64,000 bases of DNA from Salinimonas marina. Lineage in GTDB: Bacteria > Pseudomonadota > Gammaproteobacteria > Enterobacterales > Alteromonadaceae. The notes under the pieces are model-generated. The model was given only the letters and a program-made list of their open reading frames with translations. It made no database searches and was not told the DNA's origin. Of this stretch, positions 1 to 8,170 are shown piece after piece (position 1 is the stretch's first letter; each line of letters begins with the position of its first letter). The translations under genes and the position numbers were made by a program. Location of the stretch: the NCBI RefSeq assembly GCF_015644725.1, contig NZ_CP064795.1:273501-337500 (forward strand). Direction: 5' to 3'.

Positions 1-553
1 AGACAAGCGCACCCGTATTGCTGGCGCAATGGCTGACATCATGGATACTTTAGGGCTGGACCGAAGTGATGATAGCCTGGCTGATACCCCGGAACGTATT
101 GCCAAGATGTATGTGAATGAAATTTTTGGCGGTCTGGATTATGCCAAATTTCCTAAAATCACCCAGATTGAAAATAAAATGAAGCTGGATCAGCCGGTGC
201 AGGTAAGCGATATCAATCTGACCAGCACCTGTGAGCATCATTTTATCACTATCGACGGGACTGCTACGGTGGCATACATTCCCAAAGATACTGTATTGGG
301 ATTGTCAAAAATTAACCGTCTGGTCGGCTTTTTTGCCCAGCGCCCGCAAGTGCAGGAACGGTTAACCCAACAGGTAATGGTCGCTATTCAGGCTCTCACC
401 GGCACCGAAGATGTCGCGGTAAGCATCAATGCCACCCATTATTGTGTGAAAGCACGGGGGATTCGCGATACGAATTCATTCACCCGTACCAGTGCCTTAG
501 GCGGTCAGTTCAACAGTGACTCCAACCTGCGCCGGGAATTTTTCAACGTCTGA
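1..553 (+). CDS. folE: GTP cyclohydrolase I (5' end outside the window)
   Basis: Cytosolic homodecameric enzyme that converts GTP to 7,8-dihydroneopterin triphosphate, the first step of tetrahydrofolate synthesis. The open frame runs in from the left edge, with codons D-K-R-T-R-I-A-G-A before the first internal ATG at 29. That ATG is therefore not the start, and the N-terminus (about 40 residues compared with a 222-residue E. coli protein) is missing. Visible hallmarks are the zinc/active-site segment STCEHHF and the second ligand region HYCVKARGI, both typical of type I enzymes. Any promoter lies outside the window. The gene converges with the small zinc-ribbon gene at 574. Confidence 0.95.
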   Translation, partial: DKRTRIAGAMADIMDTLGLDRSDDSLADTPERIAKMYVNEIFGGLDYAKFPKITQIENKMKLDQPVQVSDINLTSTCEHHFITIDGTATVAYIPKDTVLGLSKINRLVGFFAQRPQVQERLTQQVMVAIQALTGTEDVAVSINATHYCVKARGIRDTNSFTRTSALGGQFNSDSNLRREFFNV

Positions 554-573
554 ACAGGTTACCTGAAGAGGTG

Positions 574-804
574 CTAGCGACTTAGCGCTTCTTCGCCTGC
601 CTCTGAAACCACCAGATTAATGTTGTCGCCAATACCATCGGCCGGTACAATTTCCAGCTTGCATTTGCAGTTATCACAATGGGCTATCTGAGGGCTGTAC
701 ATATTACGGATTTCATAGTCCGAAAGACTGTTTTCAGCCCCGCAATGCGGACACAGATATTCGTGTTCTGTTGAGGTTCCCATTTCTTTTTCCGGCTTTT
801 TCAT
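574..804 (-). CDS. Small zinc-ribbon protein, function unknown
   Basis: A 76-residue protein with two CxxC pairs, CPHC and CDNC, spaced about 25 residues apart as in a rubredoxin-like zinc ribbon, followed by an acidic tail. I do not recognise a named family. The frame is open further upstream to 927, but that extension looks non-coding. The ATG at 804 (MKKPEKEM) and the ATG at 783 (MGTSTEHEY) are both plausible. The latter has a purine-rich GGAAAAAGAA just before it, so the protein may be only 69 residues. It lies convergent to folE with a 20-base gap. The ribbon may bind nucleic acid or a protein partner, which is inference only. Confidence 0.6.
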   Translation of the reverse strand: MKKPEKEMGTSTEHEYLCPHCGAENSLSDYEIRNMYSPQIAHCDNCKCKLEIVPADGIGDNINLVVSEAGEEALSR

Positions 805-1034
805 GCAATTGAGTTCCAAAGTACAAACAATTTTCAGACCAACCCGGTAGCAGTTGGTGATAAATATATTGGTGACCTCAGAACAAATGCATCGGGAAAG
901 TCCTGTTCCCACCTGACAAACAGTCATACACAGCGTATATAGACTATAGCCAATGTATTCAGGTTTGCTGGAAAAATTCGTCGGCTTACACGCAGGTGAC
1001 CTTATTTTGAAAGGTTAACCTGAAAGATTGGGCA

Positions 1035-1057
1035 CGCCTGTGAAAAAAACACAGGCG
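1035..1057. terminator. Inverted repeat past the 3' end of the amylosucrase gene
   Basis: Arms CGCCTGTG (1035-1042) and CACAGGCG (1050-1057) are perfectly complementary around an A7 loop, 18 bases beyond the amylosucrase stop codon. There is no U-tract after the stem on the minus strand, so it may be a transcript-end stabiliser rather than a classical intrinsic terminator. Confidence 0.4.
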
Positions 1058-1074
1058 CATTGGTTAATTTCTAC

Positions 1075-3023
1075 CTAGCTGAACAGCCACCACTGCAACT
1101 GATACCCCCGCAGGTTTATTTCCGGCTCATTACCACTTAGCACCGCTTTACTCAGTAAATCTTTGGCCGGCGCATGCTGAGCCACCGTAAGAATATCGCC
1201 ATTGATGATTTGGGCCTGCTCGCTAAAGTTGGCAATGATCATCAGCTTCTGGCCGTCGTCACTGACTCGCAAACCGGCAAATGTATGGTCATTATAGGTG
1301 TCGAGAATTTGGGTGCGGGCATCACCAAACACCGGATGCGCTTTGCGAATAGCCAGCATTTGTTGAAGCATGGCAAATACATTTTGCTGGCTTTGCTCGG
1401 TGAGATTGTCCGGCGCGCGTTCGCCCAGAGCCAGACTGATTTGTTGGTCGGTAATGGCCACCCTGTGCACCCAGCGATCATCATGCCAGCGGGTCTTATC
1501 GTTGCGATAAGAATGATCGTTTAATAACCCCAGCTCGTCACTGGAGTACAGCAAGGGGATACCGCCAATACTAAAGGCAATACCATAGAGTAATTGAATG
1601 CGCGCCAAAGCGGTGTCTATCTGTTGCTGATCACGAGCGGCCAGCCCCCGTTCCAATCCGCACAATGAGGCCAGCGTACCGCATACCCGGCAATCGCCGG
1701 TAGAAGGATTTTCCGCAAAAGGCACCCCGCTGGCAAAAGAGCCTTCGAAGCGACCGGTAAAAAACTGATTCAGAAAATAACGATGATCATGGGGATTGAT
1801 GCCGGCCTGCTGCGCAATCGCATCGTCAAAGGTCCAGCCAATATCATCATGACACCGAATGTAATTGATCCAGCTGGTGTCCGGTGCGATGGCAAAACTT
1901 TTTTTCATCGAGCGGGTCAGCAGTTTGGTTTTGCGGGTGGCCAGGCTGTTCCACAAAAGCGCCATCAGTAAAGGATTGTACGATAACTGGCATTCTTTTT
2001 TGTCGATGTATTTTACCACCTCATCCGGATGCACAATGGCCTCAGACTTAAACACCACTGCGGGGGCCGCAATTTGCAGACAGGCATTAAACGCTTTGAT
2101 CAGCGTGTGGGCCAGCGGTTGATTTTCACAATCGGTGCCCAGTTCTTTCCAGATAAATGCCAGGGCATCCAACCGCAATGCCGAACAACCAATATTCGCC
2201 AGGAACAGCATTTCGGCCGTAATGGCGTTAAACACCGCCGGGTTACTGTAATTCAAATCCCATTGAAAGCTGTTAAAGGTGGTCCATACCCACTTTTGCA
2301 AGGTTTCGTTGAAGGTAAAACTGCCCCGGCGTACCTGCGGAAATATTTCCCGTAATGTAGTTTCGTATTGCTCAACCTGCCCATGATCATCAAATAAATA
2401 ATAGAAGTTTTGATAATACGCATCGCCGGCCAGCGCCGCCTTAGCCCAGGTGTGTTCATCTGAGGTATGGTTAAACACAAAATCCAGAACCAGCCGGATG
2501 CCCGCCTGTTGTAACGCCTCCGCTAAGCTTTTAAGCTCGGCCATGGTGCCCAGCTGGGGATTCACCTTACGATAGTCAGATACGGCATAGCCACCATCAC
2601 TGTCCCCGCAGGGGCTTCGTATAGCGGCATCAGGTGCAGATAGGTGATCCCCAGGGCTTTGAAGTATGGAATTTTGTGATGTAAGTCAGCCAGGGTGGGG
2701 CCCATTAAATCGACGTAGCACGCCATCCCCGCTTCCTGTTCACTACGATACCAAAGTGGGTTAGCCAGACTATGGGCATCTTGTTCGCGTAAACGGCTAT
2801 CACGCGCGGCAAATCCGTCGGCAAGATTTTTAATCAGCTGTTGCAAATGAAAGTAACAATCGTACTGATGGCCGTACACCTGTAAGTAATGACTAAATAG
2901 GGTGTCGAAGTGGGTCTGTAGCCTGGTGGTGAAGGTGCTGGAATCGGTCGGGCTGAGCCCATGCAGTGCATCAGATGCCAGAATTCGTTCAAGACAGCGG
3001 GTGCTGTCAGCAGCATGATTCAT
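1075..3023 (-). pseudogene. Amylosucrase (GH13 subfamily 4) interrupted by one frameshift
   Basis: Amylosucrases build alpha-1,4-glucan from sucrose and release fructose. The N-terminal part (about 139 usable residues) and the rest lie in different frames. Between them the conserved segment DSDGGYAVSDYRKVNPQLG is encoded in the downstream frame, and the break falls at the C4 run at 2604-2607 (GGGG on the coding strand). Adding one base gives an uninterrupted 649-residue protein, close to the 636 residues of Neisseria polysaccharea amylosucrase. All catalytic residues are intact: nucleophile Asp in SALRLDALAF, acid/base Glu in FKSEAIVHPDEV, and Asp in RCHDDIGW. The downstream piece alone would lack strand 1-2 of the barrel and should not fold. 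Diverges from an MFS transporter, so sucrose use is likely. The break may be a sequencing error (see findings). Confidence 0.88.
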
Positions 3024-3103
3024 CGGATTTCTCCTTAAAAAAACCGCCTTATTCTGACACTCACAACATGGCAGTAACTGGCGATGTTACAAATTATTCA
3101 CAT

Positions 3104-3153
3104 AATTGTTTACACAATTCGCGACTCTTGGTAACTTATCTTAAACGATTAAG
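3104..3153. promoter_or_regulatory. Divergent control region with LacI-type operator candidate
   Basis: The 261-base gap between the divergent amylosucrase and MFS genes holds a palindrome CTTAAACGATTAAG (3140-3153). Its 5-bp arms are perfect around a central aCGa, the typical architecture of LacI/GalR-family operators with a central CpG. A second inverted repeat, AATTGT-ttac-ACAATT, lies at 3104-3119. The position suits a repressor controlling both genes, but no regulator gene is in the window. Confidence 0.45.
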
Positions 3154-3284
3154 TTAAAACTTCAAATGAAATGTCTGCGACGTAACGCGGGTATTTCAGG
3201 GCCCGCCCCGAGCGGTAATCATTCACAAGGCTTAGCGGCTGACCAACCTGAAAGCCGGGCTTTGTAGCTAAGAGGCAATGTACC

Positions 3285-4559
3285 ATGCAGCAATCTCAGG
3301 GAACTCTTATTCGCTGGCTCACCTATCTGATGTTTATGATGTTTGCTATGACATCAGACTCGGTGGGTGAAATTATCAAAGAGGTCAAAGTTGCCTTTGA
3401 CGTAACCAATGCTCAGGCCAGTCTGATGCATTCGTTGCCGATGCTGGGCATTGCATTGTCCGGGTTATTATTAGGCTTTCTGGCCGACAAGCTGGGACGA
3501 AAACCCACTATTATTCTGGGGTTGGGGCTATTTGGTCTGGCCTGCTACAGCTTTTTGCTGGCGAACGATTTTGTGTTTATCGTGGCGTTAATGAGCTTGT
3601 CGGGCATTGCCGTAGGGGTTTTTAAAACCGGGGCCCTGGCGCTGATCGGGGATATTTGTTCTTCCACCAAACAACATACGGCCACCATGAATGGCGCCGA
3701 GGCGTTTTTTGGGGTAGGAGCGATTATCGGGCCGTTACTGGTGGCCTGGCTGATCCACCAGGGGGTGGCATGGCAATACTTATATGTGATTGCCGGTGGC
3801 ATGTGTACCTTACTGATCATCATTGCGGCGTTTGTGAAATATCCTGAGAATCGTAAGCCGGTTACCGCGAGCACTGACAAAGTATCACTGCTTAAAAGCC
3901 TGAAACTTGTTAAAAATCCTTATGCACTGGGATTCTCGCTGGGCGCCTTTTTGTATGTCGCGGCCGAAAGCGCTATTTATGTATGGATGCCAAGCTACCT
4001 GGTGTGTGATGCCACCACGGTGAAGGCAACCTATGACTGCTATACCGACGGCGCCGCCCGCCAGTTAGCCATCTACTCGGTTACCGCCTTTTTCATTTTA
4101 CGGGCCCTGGGCCGGTTTGTAGGGATCTGGATGATGGCACGGTTGAACTGGGCGCTGGTACTGATGTTATTTTCAGGGGCTATTGTGCTTTGTTTTGGGG
4201 TCGGTCTGGCCGGGGGCAAACAGGTGGCACTTTTTCTATTCCCGTTGACCGGTATTTTTATGTCGGTAATTTATCCCACCTTTAATTCAAAGGGCATCAG
4301 CTGTTTTGAGCGTCACCAGCATGGCAGTGTCGCCGGAGTTATATTATTTTTTACTGCTGCCGGCGCCGCGTTCGGGCCCCTGGTAATGGGGCTGGTCAGT
4401 GATGCCATGGGCGGGGATGCAAAATATGGCTTTATGGTGGCCATGGGGTTTGCCACCATCCTGTTTCTGGGGCTGTTATATAATTATCTTTATGACCCCA
4501 CCAGCAAACGTCTCAGCACCATTGAGGCCAGCGACTATGGGGCTCCCTCGCAGTCATAA
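3285..4559 (+). CDS. Major facilitator superfamily transporter, probable sugar permease
   Basis: A 424-residue inner-membrane secondary transporter with about 12 predicted hydrophobic segments. The cytoplasmic loop 2-3 carries the MFS signature GFLADKLGRKP. The length is usual for the superfamily. The start at 3285 is preceded by AGAGG at a usable distance. It diverges from the amylosucrase gene, and this pairing suggests sucrose or another glucoside as substrate. That is inferred from context, as nothing in the protein itself fixes the substrate. The next gene, gloA2, is on the other strand only 60 bases away, so the MFS gene appears monocistronic. Confidence 0.85.
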   Translation: MQQSQGTLIRWLTYLMFMMFAMTSDSVGEIIKEVKVAFDVTNAQASLMHSLPMLGIALSGLLLGFLADKLGRKPTIILGLGLFGLACYSFLLANDFVFIVALMSLSGIAVGVFKTGALALIGDICSSTKQHTATMNGAEAFFGVGAIIGPLLVAWLIHQGVAWQYLYVIAGGMCTLLIIIAAFVKYPENRKPVTASTDKVSLLKSLKLVKNPYALGFSLGAFLYVAAESAIYVWMPSYLVCDATTVKATYDCYTDGAARQLAIYSVTAFFILRALGRFVGIWMMARLNWALVLMLFSGAIVLCFGVGLAGGKQVALFLFPLTGIFMSVIYPTFNSKGISCFERHQHGSVAGVILFFTAAGAAFGPLVMGLVSDAMGGDAKYGFMVAMGFATILFLGLLYNYLYDPTSKRLSTIEASDYGAPSQS

Positions 4560-4619
4560 CCGGATAGCCAATGGTGTGCTATCTCATGCCTTCTCGGGGT
4601 TAACCGGGCAGGGGACCGC

Positions 4620-5012
4620 TCAGGCAGTCCCGGTCTCGTACAACTCCAGGGGTAAATCGTCAGGATCGGCAAAAAAGGTAAACCGTTTGTCGGTGTATGG
4701 GTCGGTGCGAATCGGCTCCACCTCCACGCCGGCGTCCTGCAACTTCCTGATTGCGGCATCCAAATCGGAGACTTTAAAAGCCAAATGGCGCAATCCCTGT
4801 GCTTCGGGACGGCTGGGCCGCGCTGGCGCATCCTCAAATGAAAACAGTTCAACCTGAGAGCCATCCGGCAGGGCCAGATCGCATTTATACGACCGTCTGG
4901 CTTCGCGATAATTCTCATCAATTACCCGCAGGCCCAGAGTTTGGGTATAAAATGCTTTGGAAAACGAATAGTTACTGCAAATGATTGCTACATGGTGAAT
5001 GCCGTCTAACAT
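4620..5012 (-). CDS. gloA2: VOC-family metalloenzyme, GloA2/YaeR type
   Basis: A 130-residue vicinal-oxygen-chelate protein related to glyoxalase I and very similar in pattern to E. coli YaeR (GloA2). Shared blocks include ARPSRPEAQGLRHLAFKVSD and DPYTDKRFTFFADPD. Likely metal ligands are H7, E55, H76 and E123, matching the HxEx/HxEx arrangement of the fold. Related proteins are presumed to act on methylglyoxal-glutathione or similar adducts, but activity of the GloA2 branch is weak or unknown. Transcribed alone, divergent from the cupin gene at 5221, with a palindrome between them. Confidence 0.88.
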   Translation of the reverse strand: MLDGIHHVAIICSNYSFSKAFYTQTLGLRVIDENYREARRSYKCDLALPDGSQVELFSFEDAPARPSRPEAQGLRHLAFKVSDLDAAIRKLQDAGVEVEPIRTDPYTDKRFTFFADPDDLPLELYETGTA

Positions 5013-5118
5013 ACTGTTGTTTTCGTAAAATCTGAATTATCACCGCAACATAGCAAAAATTGCTGAGCAGCACATCTGTCGCCAAACTCTAACAGGTCAT
5101 TCCAGGCGTCGGGGGGGC

Positions 5119-5135
5119 TGGTCTGAAACAGACCA
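5119..5135. promoter_or_regulatory. 17-bp palindrome, possible operator, between gloA2 and the cupin gene
   Basis: TGGTCTGAAACAGACCA has perfect 7-bp arms around AAA. The TGGTC...GACCA half-sites resemble GntR/FadR-type operators. It sits about 90 bases before the cupin start and about 105 before the gloA2 start. It is followed by TTTTG on the plus strand, so a short transcript hairpin is also possible. It is preceded by a run of seven Gs (5111-5117). Confidence 0.35.
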
Positions 5136-5220
5136 TTTTGCGTATGCTACCGCAATGATATTACGCTAAAATTTGTGTATATCATGTGCGGTTCATTTCA
5201 TTCTCTGGGAAGCTATTATC

Positions 5221-5885
5221 ATGCTGAATCAGGATTACAGCCTGCCGGTGACCATCGCCACAGCCGGACAACAGTGGGAAGCCTCTCCCGCGGCGAAAGT
5301 GTGGCGTAAAAAGCTTGAGCGCCAACAGGCCGAGTCGGGCCGGGCCACCTCCGTAGTACGTTATGATGCGGGGGCGTCATTTAACACTCATCAGCATCCT
5401 GATGGCGAAGAGATCCTGGTGCTGGAAGGGGTCTTTAGTGATGAGTCTGGCGACTACGGGCCAGGGTGTTATTTGCGAAACCCTGCCGGCACAGAGCATG
5501 CCCCTGGTCGAAGCCGGGTTGCGAGCTACTGGTGAAGCTGTGTTATTTTCAGCCCGGTGATATACAAAGTGTGCGAATTGATACCCAGCGTGCCGGCTGG
5601 CAGCAAGGCAATACTGCCGGGCAAAAACTCTTACCCTTGCATCAGTTCAATGGCGAAATCACCCAGCTGATCTGGCTTGAAGCCGGGCAGCTGTGGCGTC
5701 CGGTGATCCCACAGGGCGGGCTGGAAATGTTTATTATCGAGGGCAGCCTGGAGCTCGACCAGCATACGCTGAGTGCCCAAACCTGGTTACGGCGGCCCGG
5801 GCTTACCCGCTGTGAGTTCACAGTCAGAGAGGGCCCGGTCCGGGTGCTGCTCAAAACCGGTCATTTACCTACGGAGTCGGTATGA
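5221..5885 (+). pseudogene. ChrR-like double-cupin protein interrupted by one frameshift
   Basis: Two cupin barrels resembling the C-terminal domain of the ChrR anti-sigma family. The first half (frame of ATG 5221) carries HQHPDGEEILVLEGVFSDE and YLRNPAGTEHAP, the usual metal-binding H-x-H...E...H pattern. The second half continues in another frame with LLVKLCYFQPGD and a second cupin around GLEMFIIEGSLEL. The join falls at the C4 run at 5501-5504. One extra C gives a 221-residue protein of normal length. ATG 5221 has GGAAG nine bases upstream. The stop overlaps the blc start (ATGA), so the two genes form an operon. No separate ECF sigma factor gene is visible, so this is probably a stand-alone cupin. 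Confidence 0.8.
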
Positions 5886-6427
5886 AATTTATCTCTTTGC
5901 TAATAAGTTCTTTGTGTTTATTGATCGGCTGTTCGGCCTCCAAACCTGATAATGTCGAACCTGTTACCGACTTTGAGGCAGAGCGCTATCTGGGCACCTG
6001 GTATGAAATCGCCCGTCTGGATCATAGCTTTGAAGAAGGGCTGAGCGAGGTTACTGCCACCTATCGCGAGCGCGAGGATGGCGGTATTGCAGTGATCAAT
6101 CGGGGCTACAATGCCGAAGAAGATCAGTGGGATGAAGCCGAGGGCAAAGCCTACTTTGTGCAGGACCGGCAAACAGGCTGGCTGAAAGTGTCTTTCTTCG
6201 GGCCTTTTTATGCCAGTTATGTCGTCACCCGCCTGGACCAAGACTACCAGTGGGCGCTGGTCACCGGCCCGGACAAAGACTATCTGTGGGTGCTGGCCCG
6301 TCAGCCCTCATTACCGCCAAAGACGCAACAACAGCTTATCGCTCATGCCGCAGAGTTGGGCTACAACACCGATAACTTAATTTTTGTCGATCACAGCAAC
6401 AGCCAGTCTGCGGATACCGCTAAATAA
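5882..6427 (+). CDS. blc: Bacterial lipocalin, outer-membrane lipoprotein
   Basis: A 181-residue lipocalin. The N-terminal signal ends in a lipobox, LLIGC, with lipidated Cys at residue 17. The lipocalin signature YLGTWYEIARLD follows near residue 36, with the later conserved blocks YVVTRLDQDYQWALVTGPD and YLWVLARQPSL. Blc proteins bind lysophospholipids or fatty acids and are usually anchored to the inner leaflet of the outer membrane. Residue 18 is Ser, not Asp, so there is no inner-membrane retention signal. Translation is coupled to the upstream cupin gene through an ATGA overlap. Confidence 0.93.
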   Translation: MKFISLLISSLCLLIGCSASKPDNVEPVTDFEAERYLGTWYEIARLDHSFEEGLSEVTATYREREDGGIAVINRGYNAEEDQWDEAEGKAYFVQDRQTGWLKVSFFGPFYASYVVTRLDQDYQWALVTGPDKDYLWVLARQPSLPPKTQQQLIAHAAELGYNTDNLIFVDHSNSQSADTAK

Positions 6428-6468
6428 GGTATACTGCGGGCTTTAATGATTTTGAGGAACAACAGGCT

Positions 6469-7032
6469 GTGAGCGAACAACAAATACGTGAACGGGCCCA
6501 GCAACGCTGCGAACTGTGCAAAAGCGAAGCGTCACTAGGACTATACGCGGTACCCCATTCACCGGTACAGGGGTTTGACAGCACCATTTTGGTGTGTGAA
6601 ACCTGCGCAACTCAGTTGACCGGTGAAGCCGCGCCCGATGCTAATCACTGGCGTTGTCTCAATGATGCTATCTGGTCGCCCGTACCCGCGGTACAGGTTG
6701 TAGCCTGGCGTATGCTTAAGACCCTGAATGCCGAAAGCTGGGCCCAGGATTTGCTGGAAATGATGTACCTGGACGATGAAATGCAGCAATGGGCTCAGGC
6801 CAGTGAGGCCACCACCAATAGTGAGCCTACCCTGGACAGCAACGGCATGGCGTTAAGCGCAGGCGATACGGTTCATCTTATTAAAGATTTGAATGTGAAA
6901 GGCGTTAGCTTTACGGCTAAACGCGGTACCGCGGTACGCAATATCAGCCTGAGTGATAATACGGCGCATATTGAAGGACGCGTTAATGGCACCCGGATTG
7001 TAATTATCGCGGCCTATACAAAAAAAGCCTGA
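6469..7032 (+). CDS. PhnA-like zinc-ribbon/SH3-like domain protein
   Basis: A 187-residue protein. The N-terminal zinc ribbon has Cys pairs at 14/17 (RCELCKSE) and 43/46 (VCETCATQ). A variable middle follows, then a C-terminal PhnA domain (about residues 118-187) with the characteristic segments LSAGDTVHLIKDLNVKG and IEGRVNGTRIVI. PhnA was named from the phosphonate locus, but the protein is not required for C-P lyase activity and its function is unresolved. It starts at GTG 6469, with GAGGAA upstream. A 41-base gap separates it from blc and pyrC follows in the same direction. Confidence 0.8.
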   Translation: MSEQQIRERAQQRCELCKSEASLGLYAVPHSPVQGFDSTILVCETCATQLTGEAAPDANHWRCLNDAIWSPVPAVQVVAWRMLKTLNAESWAQDLLEMMYLDDEMQQWAQASEATTNSEPTLDSNGMALSAGDTVHLIKDLNVKGVSFTAKRGTAVRNISLSDNTAHIEGRVNGTRIVIIAAYTKKA

Positions 7033-7124
7033 AAACCCGTTGGCAGCACAGGTGGGCGGGTGCGGGAAGTGAAAAATTCGGGCATAATATCGCCACACTT
7101 CTTTTGTGGTATTAAGGCTTTGTT

Positions 7125-8165
7125 ATGCAATCTATTACTCTGCGCACCCCTGATGACTGGCATCTGCATTTTCGTGATAATGAATTACTGGCCGAAACCG
7201 TGCCGGCTACCGCGCGTTGTTTCGCCCGCGCCATTGTGATGCCGAATCTGGTGCCCCCGGTAGTCAATGCCCAGCAGGCCACCGCCTACCGACAGCGTAT
7301 TGAAGCCGCCCGGCCTGCTAACAGTCAGTTTACGCCCCTGATGACCCTGTATCTGACCAATCAGACCACCGCGCAGGATATTGCCGATGCCCACGCCGCC
7401 GGCGTTACAGCCTGCAAATTGTATCCTGCTGGAGCCACCACCAATTCAGATGCGGCAGTGACCGGCATTGAAGCCTTGTATCCGGTTTTTGAAGCCATGC
7501 AAAAGGCAGGCATGCCCCTTCTGATCCATGGCGAAGTCACCGATAACCACATTGATATTTTTGACCGCGAAAAAGTGTTTATCGAAACCCACCTGGCGCC
7601 TATTGTGGCGGCTTTTCCCGAGCTTAAAGTGGTGTTTGAACACATCACCACCTCCGAGGCGGTGCAATTTGTCAGTCAGGCCAGCGACTTTGTCGGCGCT
7701 ACCATTACGCCGCAGCACCTGTTGCTGAATCGCAATGATTTGCTGGTGGGTGGCGTGCGGCCCCATAATTATTGTTTGCCGGTATTAAAACGTAATACCC
7801 ATCAGCAAGCGTTGCGAGATGTGGTGGCCAGCGGCTCCCGTAAGTTTTTTCTGGGTACTGACTCGGCGCCTCATGCCCGTCACAAAAAAGAAAATGCCTG
7901 TGGTTGTGCCGGGTGCTACAGCGCCTGGAGCGCCATTGAGCTATATGCAGAAGTGTTTGAGCAGCTTGGCGATGTGACTAAACTGGAAGGCTTTGCCAGT
8001 GAGTATGGCGCTGATTTTTATGGTTTACCACGCAACAGCGGTACCATCACCCTGGTCAGGTCAGCCTGGCAGGTGCCTGAACAAATTACCCTGGCCGATG
8101 GCACCGATATGGTCCCGTTTTATGCAGGACAAACCCTTAACTGGAAACTGGAAGCGAGTTTGTAA
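7125..8165 (+). CDS. pyrC: Dihydroorotase, class II
   Basis: A 346-residue cytosolic zinc enzyme that cyclises N-carbamoyl-aspartate to dihydroorotate in pyrimidine synthesis. Metal ligands are visible as H13 and H15 (DWHLHFRD), the carboxylated Lys in [15 protein letters not shown], His in LIHGEV and VFEHIT, and the catalytic Asp in [13 protein letters not shown]. Length and C-terminus match the E. coli class II type. The start ATG at 7125 is the first in frame. It ends five bases before the next gene, so a pyrC-SBP-dbpA-ACT transcript is likely. Confidence 0.96.
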   Translation: MQSITLRTPDDWHLHFRDNELLAETVPATARCFARAIVMPNLVPPVVNAQQATAYRQRIEAARPANSQFTPLMTLYLTNQTTAQDIADAHAAGVTACKLYPAGATTNSDAAVTGIEALYPVFEAMQKAGMPLLIHGEVTDNHIDIFDREKVFIETHLAPIVAAFPELKVVFEHITTSEAVQFVSQASDFVGATITPQHLLLNRNDLLVGGVRPHNYCLPVLKRNTHQQALRDVVASGSRKFFLGTDSAPHARHKKENACGCAGCYSAWSAIELYAEVFEQLGDVTKLEGFASEYGADFYGLPRNSGTITLVRSAWQVPEQITLADGTDMVPFYAGQTLNWKLEASL

Positions 8166-8170
8166 CCACC

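Noticed and set aside
2562..3023. A programmed frameshift in amylosucrase
   Set aside because: No slippery heptamer plus stimulator pattern was evident, and the same kind of break occurs at G/C runs in three unrelated genes.
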